This document shows positions 1 to 9,412 of a stretch of DNA of 21,145 nt, piece by piece. The position numbers and the translations under genes are program-made. This DNA comes from Euperipatoides rowelli. Taxonomy: Eukaryota > Onychophora > Udeonychophora > Euonychophora > Peripatopsidae. Location of the stretch: assembly GCA_003024985.2 (NCBI GenBank), contig PXIH01S0017006.1; one strand, given 5' to 3'. A model generated the notes under the pieces. It saw nothing but the letters and a program-made list of their open reading frames with translations. It searched no databases and was not told the origin of the DNA. Positions within the stretch are counted from its first letter, which is position 1. Every line of letters starts with the position of its first letter.

Positions 1-99
1 AATAGTTTTATACCTGTGGCTAAATTAATGCATCTAGCCTACATGTATTAGTTGTAGTTATTTATTTGAAAAATAAACGTAATAATAATAATAAATTAG
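1..99. other. Unassigned AT-rich sequence at window edge
   Basis: No coding similarity is visible here. A short (TAA)n-like run lies near 80-95, just before the first recognisable Ty1/copia codons. It could be the tail of another insertion into the copia element or simply its decayed upstream part. Confidence 0.4.
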
Positions 100-462
100 T
101 AACAAATTAGAGAGTAAAACTAAAAAAGGAATATTAATTTTGTAGGATATTCAGTAAAAAGAACAGCTTATAGAATTTATGATCCTCTTGGTGGAAAAAA
201 TACACAAAGCTAGATCCATCAAATTTAATGATGAAGAAAGAGGTTCAACATTATTAATAAAAGAAAACTTTTAAAACATTGATAAAGAAACTTTGGCATA
301 TAATGACTTACAAATTGAGTTAAGATAAATTAATAGTAGAAGGAAAATTAAAAGAAAATATTAATCATAATAGAACCTGATAATTCTGACCATAGTGACT
401 ACAAAACCAGGTAGACCAGGTAGAAAAAGAGGTGAAACAAGTGAAGTTATTAAAAATAGACA
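100..462 (+). mobile_element. Ty1/copia pol remnant, end of integrase and linker (5' part of split element)
   Basis: Broken frames read as the end of a Ty1/copia integrase region. About 105-125 gives KLESKTKKG, then a small indel, then FVGYSVKRTAYRIYDP from about 139, and KFNDEERGSTLLIKENF further on. This matches the known copia pattern of a GYS motif, a DP motif, and then a linker ahead of reverse transcriptase. The linker shows a GRPGRKRGE-like basic stretch near 400-435. Several stop codons and frameshifts mean it is dead. The frame stops being copia-like at 462, where a LINE is inserted. The continuation (linker, RT, RNase H, LTR) resumes at 3544. The gag, protease and most of the integrase lie outside the window or are lost. 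Confidence 0.75.
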
Positions 463-1091
463 TGTTTATTCCCATGCGCCTCCTCGCTGCTAGCAAGGTG
501 TCTCAGGAACTTTCTCCAACTTTAAAATATGAAGTGAGTGAAATTTTTTCATTTTCTGCTGGTATAATATGTCAATACATATATAGTTTGATGAAATTAA
601 GTTTGTTAATTTACTTAATTGAAATTTTGATAAAATTTGGATACGGAAATACAAGTTTTCTTGCCTTAAACAAAGGAGAAGACGGTATCTGGGCTGGGGC
701 AGGTATCTGGGCTGGGGCTAACTGCGTTTGTTTTATTGCTGAAGTGGTTTGTGACTGTATTTTTATTTTGAATTTGTTGGAGCTGGAAATGTCTAAAATG
801 GCAAACACTTATCAAATGGGCTTAAAGAGTATGGTGATTGACAATTTGAATAAATATGTGTCTTTTGTTACGGAGTGTTCTCATGTGTTTGCAGTAGTTG
901 ATGAAACGTATCGGACCAAGCAAATCTCTAACCTTGACTATGTGATAAAACCAGTTATTTTTTCTGATCATGCATTGGTATTGGTAAATATTCAAATTGT
1001 AGATATAATTAAGTTCCTACATTATGTTAGTAAGCAGGGTCATTATTTTATTCTTCCAGATTTGATGTTTAATCCTGATCATTTTTTATAA
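463..1091 (+). pseudogene. LINE endonuclease remnant
   Basis: An open frame running from 432 to 1091 crosses the copia/LINE junction, so its first ten codons are copia linker. From 463 on it is LINE. The C-terminal part has the end of an exonuclease-endonuclease-phosphatase fold: NLDYVIKPVIFSDHALVLVNI-like sequence, with the conserved Ser-Asp-His at 963-971. In this family that Asp-His pair takes part in metal binding and catalysis. The usual N-terminal metal-binding Asn and Glu motifs and the GDFN motif are not recognisable, so the domain looks incomplete. The open frame is probably chance survival rather than selection. Confidence 0.6.
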
Positions 1092-1859
1092 ATGTACTAT
1101 ATATGGTATTGAAGAGATTATTTAGTTATTTATCGTTTTCTCTTATGCAATGGTTAGAATTTAAAGAAGTAGTAATGCAAAATATTTACAATGCTAATTA
1201 TGATTATAAACGAGTTTAGCAGAATCTCTGATGGTTGTCTACATTAATAGACTGTCTGATATAAATAAGGAAAATATTCTTTCTTTTTTTTTTCAGTTGT
1301 AAAAAAGAGTTAAATACTATTAATAAAATACAATGAAAAAATAATTTTATTAAATTTAAAAAAAAAGATAATACTATCATCTTATGAGATAACACAACTA
1401 CATTGTCTAGGTTTTTTAGAAAAGAAAACACATCTTCTCTTGATTATGTTTATCATAATGGACAAAATTTAAAGAGTTTGGATTTAATCGATTTTGTTTA
1501 TAATCATTTTTAATGAACTGTTTAACAATGTTACAACCTCATATTTGTTACAATGCGATGAGTCGATTACTTGTAGTGCAAATTTTCATATATCTAGACA
1601 AGGTATTAGTATAGCACTTGAGAATATTAATCAACACTGCTGCCTGGGCCTGATCTATTAAATTTTAGACTATGCAAATTGTTTGATCACTTTTTAATAC
1701 CAACGTATGAGGTTTTATTTAATTTTATGATTAATAAGCAATTTTTGATTGAATCTTATGTGATTCTAATTAAGAAAAATGTTAAGCCAACTCAGCATCT
1801 ATAGATTGGGTCTTTCCGACCTATATGTATACAAAATTTGGATTCTAAGATTTTTTCTA

Positions 1860-2630
1860 AGATTTTAAATATAAAATGAGTCCATTATTAGAGAAGATTT
1901 TGTCACCTTTTCAATTTGCCAGAAAAAGGTCTAACATTCACATTCCTATATGATGCTACAAGAGGCTAGTTATGAAATAAAAGTTAAAAATGAAAGCTGA
2001 AATAATTATCTTTCTTGATATATCCAAGGCCTTTGATATAGTTAATAAAGAAATGCTAAGTGAATTAATAGCCAGGCATTTTGTAAGTCTAATTTAGCTA
2101 TAAGCATTATAATTTATATTACCAATAAGTCTGTCAGCATTAAATAAAAGAACAAGTTGTTGTTTTTTTCTATACCTTTAAGAAGAGGTATTGCTCAGGG
2201 CTCTCTTTTAAGATCTATAGTTTATTTGCTTTATATATAAATAATTTAATTTTAGAATTAGGAGAAGTTGACTGTGGTATTTTTTTTACCAAATTTTAAT
2301 ACAAAAGTAAGCACATTTGCTTATTTAGATGATTTGATAATTATTGTTGAAAATAAATTATTATTACCTAGAATATTTAAAATTGTTAATGGTTTTGCTA
2401 AGATTTCAAACTCAGTTTTCAACAATAGTAAAACTTTTGTGTGGAAACCTTTCTACAATACTATTAATAGGAATTATAATCCTAATTTTCCAAAAAAAAA
2501 AATTTGGGGTATTCCTATGCCTTTTGTAGGGTTGGAATTGAGATTTAAGGTGCAAAACCAGTTGATTGATCAATTCAATTTATTGGCAAAAAAAATAGAA
2601 TATAAATATATCTTTATTGATCAAAGTTAA
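1860..2630 (+). pseudogene. LINE reverse transcriptase remnant
   Basis: Several frames together cover the RT palm and fingers. The LSPFQFARKRS-like stretch near 1905-1935 corresponds to the fingers region. Motif A, FLDISKAFD, lies near 2011-2037 with its catalytic Asp at 2017-2019. Motif B-like RRGIAQGS is near 2180-2205. An uninterrupted frame at 2268-2630 carries FAYLDD with both catalytic aspartates (2322-2333), and then a KIWGIPMPFVGLEL-like thumb motif. Frame changes between motifs A, B and C make the gene non-functional. It belongs to the LINE inserted into copia. Confidence 0.7.
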
Positions 2631-2639
2631 GATCATTAA

Positions 2640-3543
2640 TTGTTATTTTTTAGTAGGTTTAAACTATTTATCATGTAAATTTTACCAAAGCTTTTATAAA
2701 TAAAGTGTAGGCTATTGCAAACATAATATTATGGGGGGAAGGAATTGGTACCTATCTCAAGATCAAAAATATTAATGCCTTTGTCAAAAGGAGGATTGAC
2801 CTACAGGTGATTTTTACAACGATTAGGGCTAATGCATTTCTAGTGTTTGTAAGACTAAAGCGATTATTGAAAGATTTAATGATGTTGAGCCTACTGATAC
2901 CCCACAGCAAATTTGTTAATAAAACATCCTTTTTATGTAATTGCATTTATTTTTTCAGAGATTGCTGATACTTTAGATACAAATATTTTAAATAAGGTTC
3001 CGTACAAATTTTATCAAAACAGTACATGATAATATAGTGTACTCACAAGAGTTAAAGCTAGTGAGATTTTATGCCCTGTTTTTTTATGTGGAAGATGTGT
3101 AATGTTAAGGTCTTTAATGAAATGACGTTAAGAACGTGGATTTATTTCTCCATAGAAATTAGGAACAGGTATAGTTTTGATGTAAAGTAACTTCCTCAAG
3201 ATATTATAGATATTAAGTGGAATAACAGTCAGTGTGATCTTTTTATGAAAAATAATAGTTTTGCTAAATTAATATTTGTGGACACCTAACTTATGGTGTG
3301 TAATTTTTTTTTTTTTTTTTTAAATGTCTAAAATACTATAGATTTATACTATATGATGTGGTTGTTTTGTTATATTTTCTGTGATAAAAATATTGTTAAT
3401 TTATGTATAGGCTATTTTTTTTTTTTGATAAAAAATTTGGATTGATTATGTCATAATTATATGATATGTGTATTGATTTTTTGATGTTTTTATTTTTAGT
3501 AATAAAACATATTGTTTAAGGGGAATTTCCTTTTACAAAAAAT
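2640..3543 (+). other. 3' part of the inserted LINE, mostly non-coding
   Basis: AT-rich sequence downstream of the RT remnant with no clear domain. It includes long T runs (3307-3322 and near 3415-3426). Its right edge is set by the 10-bp target duplication at 3544. It probably includes the decayed post-RT region and 3' UTR of the LINE. Confidence 0.45.
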
Positions 3544-5274
3544 AAAATAGACAAGAATAAAATATAAGACAGAATGAAGAAAAACTAATTGTGTAAGGTG
3601 TTAGAAGATCAGAAATATTAGCTAAAAAACAAATGAATGTAGAAAGTGAGGAAGTAAATGTAATAACTGAAGAAATAAATGTAATAAATGAAGATATAAA
3701 ATGGATACTAAAAGGTTTGAAGATATTAAAGGAACAACATATCAAATAAAGTGGAGGAAAAGCATGGACATAGAGAAACAATCTTTAGATTTACATAAAC
3801 TTTGGTAGTTAGTACTAAGAGAGCAAGATATGAAAGTTATTAAGAGCAAATGGGTGTATAATATTAAGGAAAACCCTGATGGAACAGTAAATAAAAGAAA
3901 AGCAAGATTAGTAGCTATGGGATAATCAGGTAGTGGAATAGATTATGAAAAATCATTCTCGCCAGTTGAAAAAATGGAATCATTTAGAATTTTAATGACT
4001 ATGGTATCACATTTAAATCTTAAATATAAACAATATGATATTAAAACAGCCTACTTGAATGGAGATTTAACAGAAACATTATTTATGGAGAACCCAAAAG
4101 AGTTTATATGGAAAGGAGATGAAAATAAAGTATCAAACTGTTAAAGAGTAGATACAGAGCTACTACAGTCTGGGAGAAATTGGAATGAGAAGTTAAACTC
4201 AATAGTCAAAGAATGTGAAATGAAATGACTGGAAAGTGATCCTTGTATGTATGTGAAAAGAGAAAAAGAAAAGATATATATTAGGAGTTTAGTAGATGAT
4301 ATCATTGCAGAAACTAATATAGCAGAAATTGAAAAATTAAGTAAAAAGATGAGAGAAAATTTTGAATTAGTAGAAAGGAGTGATGAGATGTTCATAGGAA
4401 TTGAAATTAACCAAACACCAGATGGAATAGAGTTATCATAAAAAAAAAACTTTTATTGATAAGATACTGGATAAATTTTGATTAAAATACTGTAGGCTAA
4501 CTGTCTAAAATATCCTGTGGATCTGAGACAAGATTTAGATAATCATGAAGACTCTACACTTATTGATCAGAGCATATACCAAGAAATGATAGGTTCGCTT
4601 GTATATTTATCAAATGGTACAAGACCAGATATAGCATATAGTGTCTGTAGATTATCACAGTATAATAAGAATCCAAAACGAATGCATTTAACAGCTGTAA
4701 AATGAATATATCGTTATTTAAAAGGAACTAAAGATTATATAATTAAATATTCAATAGAAAAAGGGAATATAAATATAAGCATAGACTCAAGTTGGTGATC
4801 CACAGCTGATAGTAAATCTTTTGGTGGATATATTGTAAAACTGGGTGAGTCATTAGCTAGCTGGAAGTGCCAAAAACAAAATCTAGTTAGACTTTCAACA
4901 TGTGAGGCAGAGATGATTGTGATCAGTGAAGGTGTGAGAGACATTAAGTGGATAACTAGTTTATTGTCTGAATTATTGGAGTTGAGAGAGTATATACAAT
5001 TACCAGTAGTGATACACACAGATAACAAAGCTGTTATAGAATGGTTTAAAAGCTCAGTATCATTAGGAGACAATTAACATTAATAGAAAATTTCACTTTG
5101 TTAAGGAAGAATTATTGAAAGGACATATCAAGTTGAATTTTGTGAAATCTGAAGATATGGAAGCTGATTTTTTTAACAAAGCCTATATGTGTGGAACTCA
5201 TAATTATAATGACACTAGCCAAAAATTGAGTATTTGTAAGAAAACATTATCAGTCCATAGGTAAAAGGGGGAAT
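3544..5274 (+). mobile_element. Ty1/copia pol remnant: linker, RT and RNase H (3' part of split element)
   Basis: Broken frames give a copia-type RT and RNase H in the usual order. KWVYNIKENPDGTVNKRKAR (about 3850-3905) is the strongly conserved start of copia RT. Motif A reads QYDIKTAYLNGD, with its Asp at 4037-4039. The catalytic box reads LVDD at 4289-4300, against the family's YVDD, and both Asp are kept. DQSIYQEMIGSLVYLSNGTRPD (about 4570-4630) is the conserved post-RT block. RNase H shows STCEAE at 4895-4912 and HTDNKAVIEWF near 5018-5050. Many stops show that it is dead. A polypurine tract, AAAAGGGGGAAT, lies directly before the LTR. Confidence 0.85.
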
Positions 5275-5780
5275 TGTTATAAATGTATATTTAATATACG
5301 TTTGTATTGATAATTGTGTTAGTTATCTTAAACGAGATATTGTCTCAGACCGGATTCACTTCCGATGCTGAGGTGTACAGGGGTGTACAGGTTCGTGCCT
5401 CGGCTTGGGCAGTTAAGGATTCCTAGCATTAACAGCACGCCTTGGGTTTTTCCAAGTATGCTGCCCTTGTAACATCAAGGAACCTGTGAGTCCACGTTTC
5501 AATCAGTTAAATATTCAATTTAAGTTCAATTTAATTAACCAAAAAAATACATTTCTTCTCCTCTTGGAGAGGAAATTTATTTTAAAAAAATAAATAAACG
5601 AGATATTATTATTTTATCTGATGCTGATTGGTTCAGAAGATCGTCTGCTAGCATGTCTGCTCTTTATATTTTTAATGGATATGTAGTTTGTTATGTTTAA
5701 TGTATCCTGTTCCAACTTTATTTAAAATAACTGGATAAGTATGTTTAATCAAACTTCCTGTTGAGGTTGACAGCATAACA
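5275..5780 (+). repeat. Ty1/copia 3' LTR, interrupted by a SINE-like insertion
   Basis: It begins TGTTAT directly after the polypurine tract and ends ATAACA, a perfect 6-bp terminal inverted repeat with the expected TG...CA ends. Without the 253-bp insertion and its duplicated target (5342-5607), the LTR would be about 240 bp. The partner 5' LTR is not in the window. Confidence 0.7.
5342..5594 (+). mobile_element. SINE-like element (tRNA-type head, hairpin 3' end, A-rich tail)
   Basis: A 253-bp insert flanked by a perfect 13-bp duplication, TAAACGAGATATT, at 5329-5341 and 5595-5607. It begins GTCTCAGACCGG. A possible Pol III B box reads GGTTCGTGCCT (about 5392-5402), one base off the usual GTTCGANNC core. 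The A box is unclear. A 10-bp unit, GGTGTACAGG, occurs twice near 5372-5391. The body is GC-richer than its surroundings. The 3' part has an 11-bp stem with a 4-base loop (about 5550-5575, ATTTCTTCTCC / GGAGAGGAAAT, one G-T wobble), then an A-rich tail. Size, tail and duplication fit a SINE mobilised by a LINE. I cannot name the family. Confidence 0.65.
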
Positions 5781-6644
5781 GTTGTGAATACTTTATATAT
5801 TTCCCAATCTTCATCATCTCACCCATTTGGCTTCACCTCAGTTGTAGGTAGTGATCTTTGTAGACTTATAATATACAAAATAATGAATATTTATTTCTTC
5901 ATGGTCTTTGATATTTTCTACATCATTGATGAAGTCAACAATCTAATTATGAGGGGCATGTGGGATGAATGACATCATATCCTGTCCCATAAGGTTATTT
6001 TTAGTGTGAATACTCATAGGTATCGATTCCTTATCTTAGTTTAAAAAAAAAGTTTGGACTTAGACATTTTTTTTCAATGTCAACCACTTTCAATATTTTT
6101 TTCAAATTTTATTCCATAGCCATTACAAAATTTTATTCCATAATGCAACTTTAGAAAACTTCAGAAATTTCCATGTATAACTTCCTGTGATGTTACATTA
6201 GGATAAAGCATTCTACCAAACACTTAATATATTTTTTTAACTTTTTTCAAATTCTTCGGAAAATTTAACATGAAAGTCAAAAAATTAAAATGGCAGAGTA
6301 TAGTACAAATGAAGAAATATAAGAGATAAGCCTACCATTCCAATTTAAAAGTTGAAGATATACTTATTTTATAAAAATAAAAAAAAACAATTCCTATCCA
6401 TCTATGATGAACTATACTCATTTTGCAATGTTTTTAATCTAAGCATTCTACCTTTCAATCTTACCAAAACAATAGGTGGGAAAATTATGTTTTTCTATAG
6501 TTTTCACTTTAGGAAAACCAACTCTGAGTCACAACATTGTCCAATTATTATTATTTTTTAATGTCTTGGAATGCAGATTTAGAATATGTTATTGAAAATG
6601 AGCTGCATATGACAAGAAGTGCTACCGGTACACCAAAAATGCAC
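5781..6644. other. Non-coding AT-rich stretch
   Basis: No supported gene. Short open frames at 5784-5972 and 6352-6561 show no domain. A 16-bp motif, CAAATTTTATTCCATA, occurs twice near 6103-6140. Nothing else was recognised. Confidence 0.5.
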
Positions 6645-7120
6645 CTTTTCAGTTGAAACAGGAAGTGGCCATCTAAAATCTAAACCGGAAGGGCCGCCAT
6701 CTTTAAATTTAATTTGAAGTGACCTTTGACCTGGAACAGAAAGTTATCAAAAATCAGAAAATGAAATCATCATACTATATAAAACCTTTTATACCTTTAA
6801 GAAAGAAGAAGTGACCTTCTGCACAGGACCGAAAGTGCTCAAACTGGAACTGCAAGTTACCTAACAGGAATAGGAAATGGTGCTGGACCCAGAACAGGAT
6901 GGGTGACCATTGTAAATTGTGATGTCATCATATTGTATATGGACATATAAAAAACTTACTATATCTTTAAGAAACAGGAAGTGACCTTTGAACCCAAAAG
7001 TAACCTTTGAATCAAATTGTCTCATAAATACTAAAAGTGGGTGTGGCCTAAACCAGAAATTGCATCATAATATGAGTCATCTGCCTATATATACATTTAA
7101 AAAATAGAAAGTACCTCCCA
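6645..7120. repeat. Degenerate tandem repeat, about 130-170-bp units with GGAAGTGACC
   Basis: A block resembling ATACCTTTAAGAAACAGG then AAGTGACC recurs at about 6655, 6797, 6965 and 7096. Each later copy is preceded by an ATCATA...TATATAA-like segment (about 6767, 6926 and 7063). Spacing is uneven (about 146, 170 and 130 bp), so units have diverged and gained or lost sequence. Extra single GGAAG...GACC words lie between. There is no coding potential. It looks like a small decayed satellite or the internal repeats of a non-autonomous element. Confidence 0.6.
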
Positions 7121-7965
7121 CTCCAAATTAGAGGTGGAAAAATTGAAACCAGATTTATCTCAGAACCCATGTTTTTTCCTACATATAAGCAAAAAAAAAT
7201 TTTTGGTCTTTGTAGGCAATGTCTAGAATTTGAACCACAACCTCTACCAATATAGGAAGGCTCTTAATTTATATTGCATATTGCTCAATGGTTACTGTCT
7301 TTATAAATATAATTTATTTTCTCCTAGTAATTTATACGATTTAATTTGACTTTCCAGAATTATATTATGTTCGAAAATAGTTTTGGTTTTATTTTTCCCA
7401 GACAAATAAAAAATCTAAAGGTTTGGTATATTTATATTTTCTTGTTGCTTTGTTTAGCTATTACAATATTCATAAAAGTTTCTACAATTAAAGTTTACGC
7501 TTTATTAAACAAATTAACTATGCTCCAGTAAATATTATATTACATTTACATATTAAATGGCATTTCATATTATTCCAGGTAAGCTGAACATTTGATTAAC
7601 TTTCTATAATATTAAAAACAAAAACATTTAAACTTTTTTAGTTAAAAATAGCATTAAAGGTCATTTTATTTTAAATTTACAAGTAATAGCCTAGTGTCCA
7701 ACTTAGATTTACACGAAGCCTAAAATGAATAACTGGATAACAAAACATTATGGTTATTTTTGTTCTTTTAGATTAATTTCAATTTAATAAGAAAATGCCG
7801 TCTTCTTACAATATGTGCGCATTTTGTGTGTGTATGTGTGTGTGCATGCTAGTGCGAATATATAGACTAATGTATGCAAATGTAAGAATGTGATCATTTT
7901 AATAACTTTTAAACTTATAAACCCATTCCCACTAAATTGTTTTTGTTTTTCTTTTTAAAGAAACC
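7121..7965. other. Non-coding stretch with a GT-rich simple repeat
   Basis: No gene is supported. The open frame at 7346-7531 is short, AT-driven and without a domain. A TGTG/TATG simple repeat lies at about 7823-7853. The rest is AT-rich sequence without recognised structure. Confidence 0.5.
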
Positions 7966-8110
7966 TTTTTTTTTTTTTACTATCTGGAATTGAGTCCCGG
8001 TCTAACCAAATCGATTTTTAGTCTAAGGCTTAGCCAGATTAACCCTTGGCCTTATCCCATGGTCAAGTGTCAGACATTGTTCACTCTCCCTTCTCAAATA
8101 TGGTTTAATT
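7966..8110 (-). repeat. Possible SINE/LINE 3' tail on the minus strand
   Basis: On the minus strand a moderately GC-rich stretch (about 8050 down to 7980) ends in a run of 13 As (plus-strand T run at 7966-7978), the layout of a retroposon tail. No target duplication was identified. It may belong with the adjacent tRNA-like sequence or be a separate copy. Confidence 0.3.
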
Positions 8111-8124
8111 ATAAAAACATGATA

Positions 8125-8310
8125 TAATGTCAATGTCGGGTTAGAGCAATAAAATTCTGCAAACCTAGATCTTATGGGTTCGAATCCCAGATATTGCAAG
8201 GATGGTGTGTTCATTAAAAAAACTGGTCCTTTAAAATATACTAGTAATCCAGTCTTGGTCGAAATTCGACCAATAAGAAATTCCTTTGTAAAAAGCCGAC
8301 ACAACGCTAA
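8125..8310 (+). mobile_element. tRNA-derived SINE-like element
   Basis: GGTTAGAGCA at 8139-8148 resembles the 3' half of a tRNA D-arm. GGGTTCGAATCCC at 8176-8188 is an excellent B box / T-arm at about tRNA spacing. The A-box side (8125-8138) and the acceptor stem are degenerate, so this is not a functional tRNA gene. Downstream lies a perfect 9-bp inverted repeat, TTGGTCGAA / TTCGACCAA, at 8255-8273. The right edge is uncertain and no target duplication was found. The minus-strand open frame across this region is a by-product. Confidence 0.5.
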
Positions 8311-8379
8311 ACATTGAATGTTTTAATTTTCTATATAAATTTTAGCTCATTGCACTCCCTCTCCATATAAACTTTAACT

Positions 8380-8380
8380 N
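8380..8380. other. Single-N scaffold join
   Basis: One N between otherwise resolved sequence. Five such Ns occur in the window, and three abut duplicated sequence, so they look like zero-length contig joins. No overlap was found across this one. Confidence 0.7.
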
Positions 8381-9268
8381 TGCCAAATCTCACACTCCTC
8401 CAATGGCCCACTATGCTTAAAAAGGGATCCAAAGTTTTCCTTTCTCGTAATAATATATAAATATATAATATATGAAGAAAAGTAAAAATTTACAAATATG
8501 ACGTTAGATATAAAAAATGAAATTACAAAAGTGTGGATTTTGTTTTTTAAATAATTATGATTTTTTTTTTTTTTTTTTTTTTTTAGTAATAATGCCCTAC
8601 TTTCCTTTTTTTTTTTCTTGTTGCAGTTCTCGATGAATTATAATAAAGAATATAAATACCCTGGAATGGGCAGGGTAGAGGAGGGGGGGGGGGATTGAAT
8701 ACGGAAAATTGCATTAAAATTACGTAATTTCATTTTAAGGAAAACTGTCAAAAATCACAAAGATATTATTTATGTAATTCTTGAGTGTGTGTTTTTTTAT
8801 TATTATTATTTTTACACATTTTTTTTATAAGTTTTTTTTTTTGGGGGGGGGGGGGGGGTTAGTAGAGTGGTCGTTATGTTGCCTTTGTGTCCATTGAGTA
8901 AGATTTTGATGCTTTCTGTTTCATTTTATATAATTTTTATTTTTTCCCAATCTTCCCAGGGGGGGGGGTAGTTGTTTTGCTCCAGGGAGGGGAGGGATAA
9001 CTCCCCACCCAGAGGTATGCCTGAAAGAAACACTGGTTGTTTATTCACCAGATCTAATATTTTTGTGCAAAATAGTGGTGGGCAGATAACGGAATCTGTT
9101 AGAGATTATTAGCCTTGCATTTTATTTAAGGATTAATAAAAGTGCTTCTAAGCACAAAATGTAATATGCAAATAATAATATGAAAACAAAATATTTTTAT
9201 TATAGATCATTCAATTTGATTAATTTGTTTGAGTTTTTAACTTTAAATTTTTTATTGTTTAATTTCAG
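8381..9268. other. Non-coding stretch with T and G homopolymers; likely intron upstream of the glycosyltransferase exon
   Basis: Contains a T run at about 8561-8584 and G runs at 8683-8693, 8843-8858 and 8959-8968. TGAAAGAAACACTG, ending at 9035, looks like the end of a hAT-type element, whose termini often read CAGTGTTTCT inward, but no partner end was found. The stretch closes with a pyrimidine-rich splice acceptor, ending ATTTCAG at 9268. Confidence 0.4.
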
Positions 9269-9412
9269 ATATCAATTTTCATCATTTTTGTTTTTAATTT
9301 TAATTTGTCCAAAATGGATTATTTCATTCTTAAAGGACTGGACCCTTGTTTTTATATTTAAAATCATTATTATATTCTTCCATTTCTTGGATTTCAAAAT
9401 GTTGTGAACATC
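9269..9412 (+). other. Probable 5' UTR part of the glycosyltransferase exon
   Basis: Follows a good acceptor (TTTTATTGTTTAATTTCAG, ending at 9268) and leads to the ATG at 9413. It carries no in-frame extension of the glycosyltransferase: the frame used at 9180-9407 is different and stops at 9407. It is inferred to be untranslated leader, not proven. Confidence 0.4.

Larger units (their letters stand above)
463..3543 (+). mobile_element. Decayed EN+RT LINE inserted in the copia element
   Basis: A non-LTR retrotransposon of about 3.08 kb. Its boundaries come from a perfect 10-bp duplication, AAAATAGACA, at 453-462 and 3544-3553. Removing the LINE and one copy joins copia linker to copia linker. 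In order it contains an AP-type endonuclease C-terminal region (SDH at 963-971), a central RT region (ARKRSNIHIPI around 1915-1950), motif A FLDISKAFD near 2011-2037, motif B-like GIAQGS near 2190, and motif C as YLDD at 2322-2333. The 3' end is a short A-rich tail before the duplication. Stops and frameshifts separate the domains. The family is probably Tx1-like or another EN-bearing clade, but I cannot fix the clade by eye. No ORF1 is seen, so it may be 5' truncated. Confidence 0.75.

Noticed and set aside
611-808. Minus-strand 65-codon frame
   Set aside because: Lies opposite the LINE endonuclease remnant, has low-complexity composition and no domain.
2752-2946. Minus-strand 64-codon frame
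   Set aside because: Inside the 3' part of the LINE, no recognisable motif; chance frame in AT-rich DNA.
3533-5073. Minus-strand frames at 3533, 4141 and 4735
   Set aside because: They lie opposite copia RT and RNase H motifs read on the plus strand; the Ser/Phe-rich composition is that expected of such shadows.
7346-7531. 61-codon frame with a hydrophobic stretch
   Set aside because: Hydrophobic only because of T-rich DNA; no start context, splice sites or similarity.
8139-8188. Functional tRNA gene
   Set aside because: T-arm is good, but the acceptor stem, D-arm 5' side and anticodon loop do not fold properly.
8023-8304. Minus-strand 93-codon frame
   Set aside because: Overlaps the tRNA-like SINE and its palindrome; no protein domain.
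9180-9407. 75-codon frame directly upstream of the glycosyltransferase
   Set aside because: Different frame, crosses a splice acceptor at 9268 and is AT-driven; better explained as intron plus 5' UTR.
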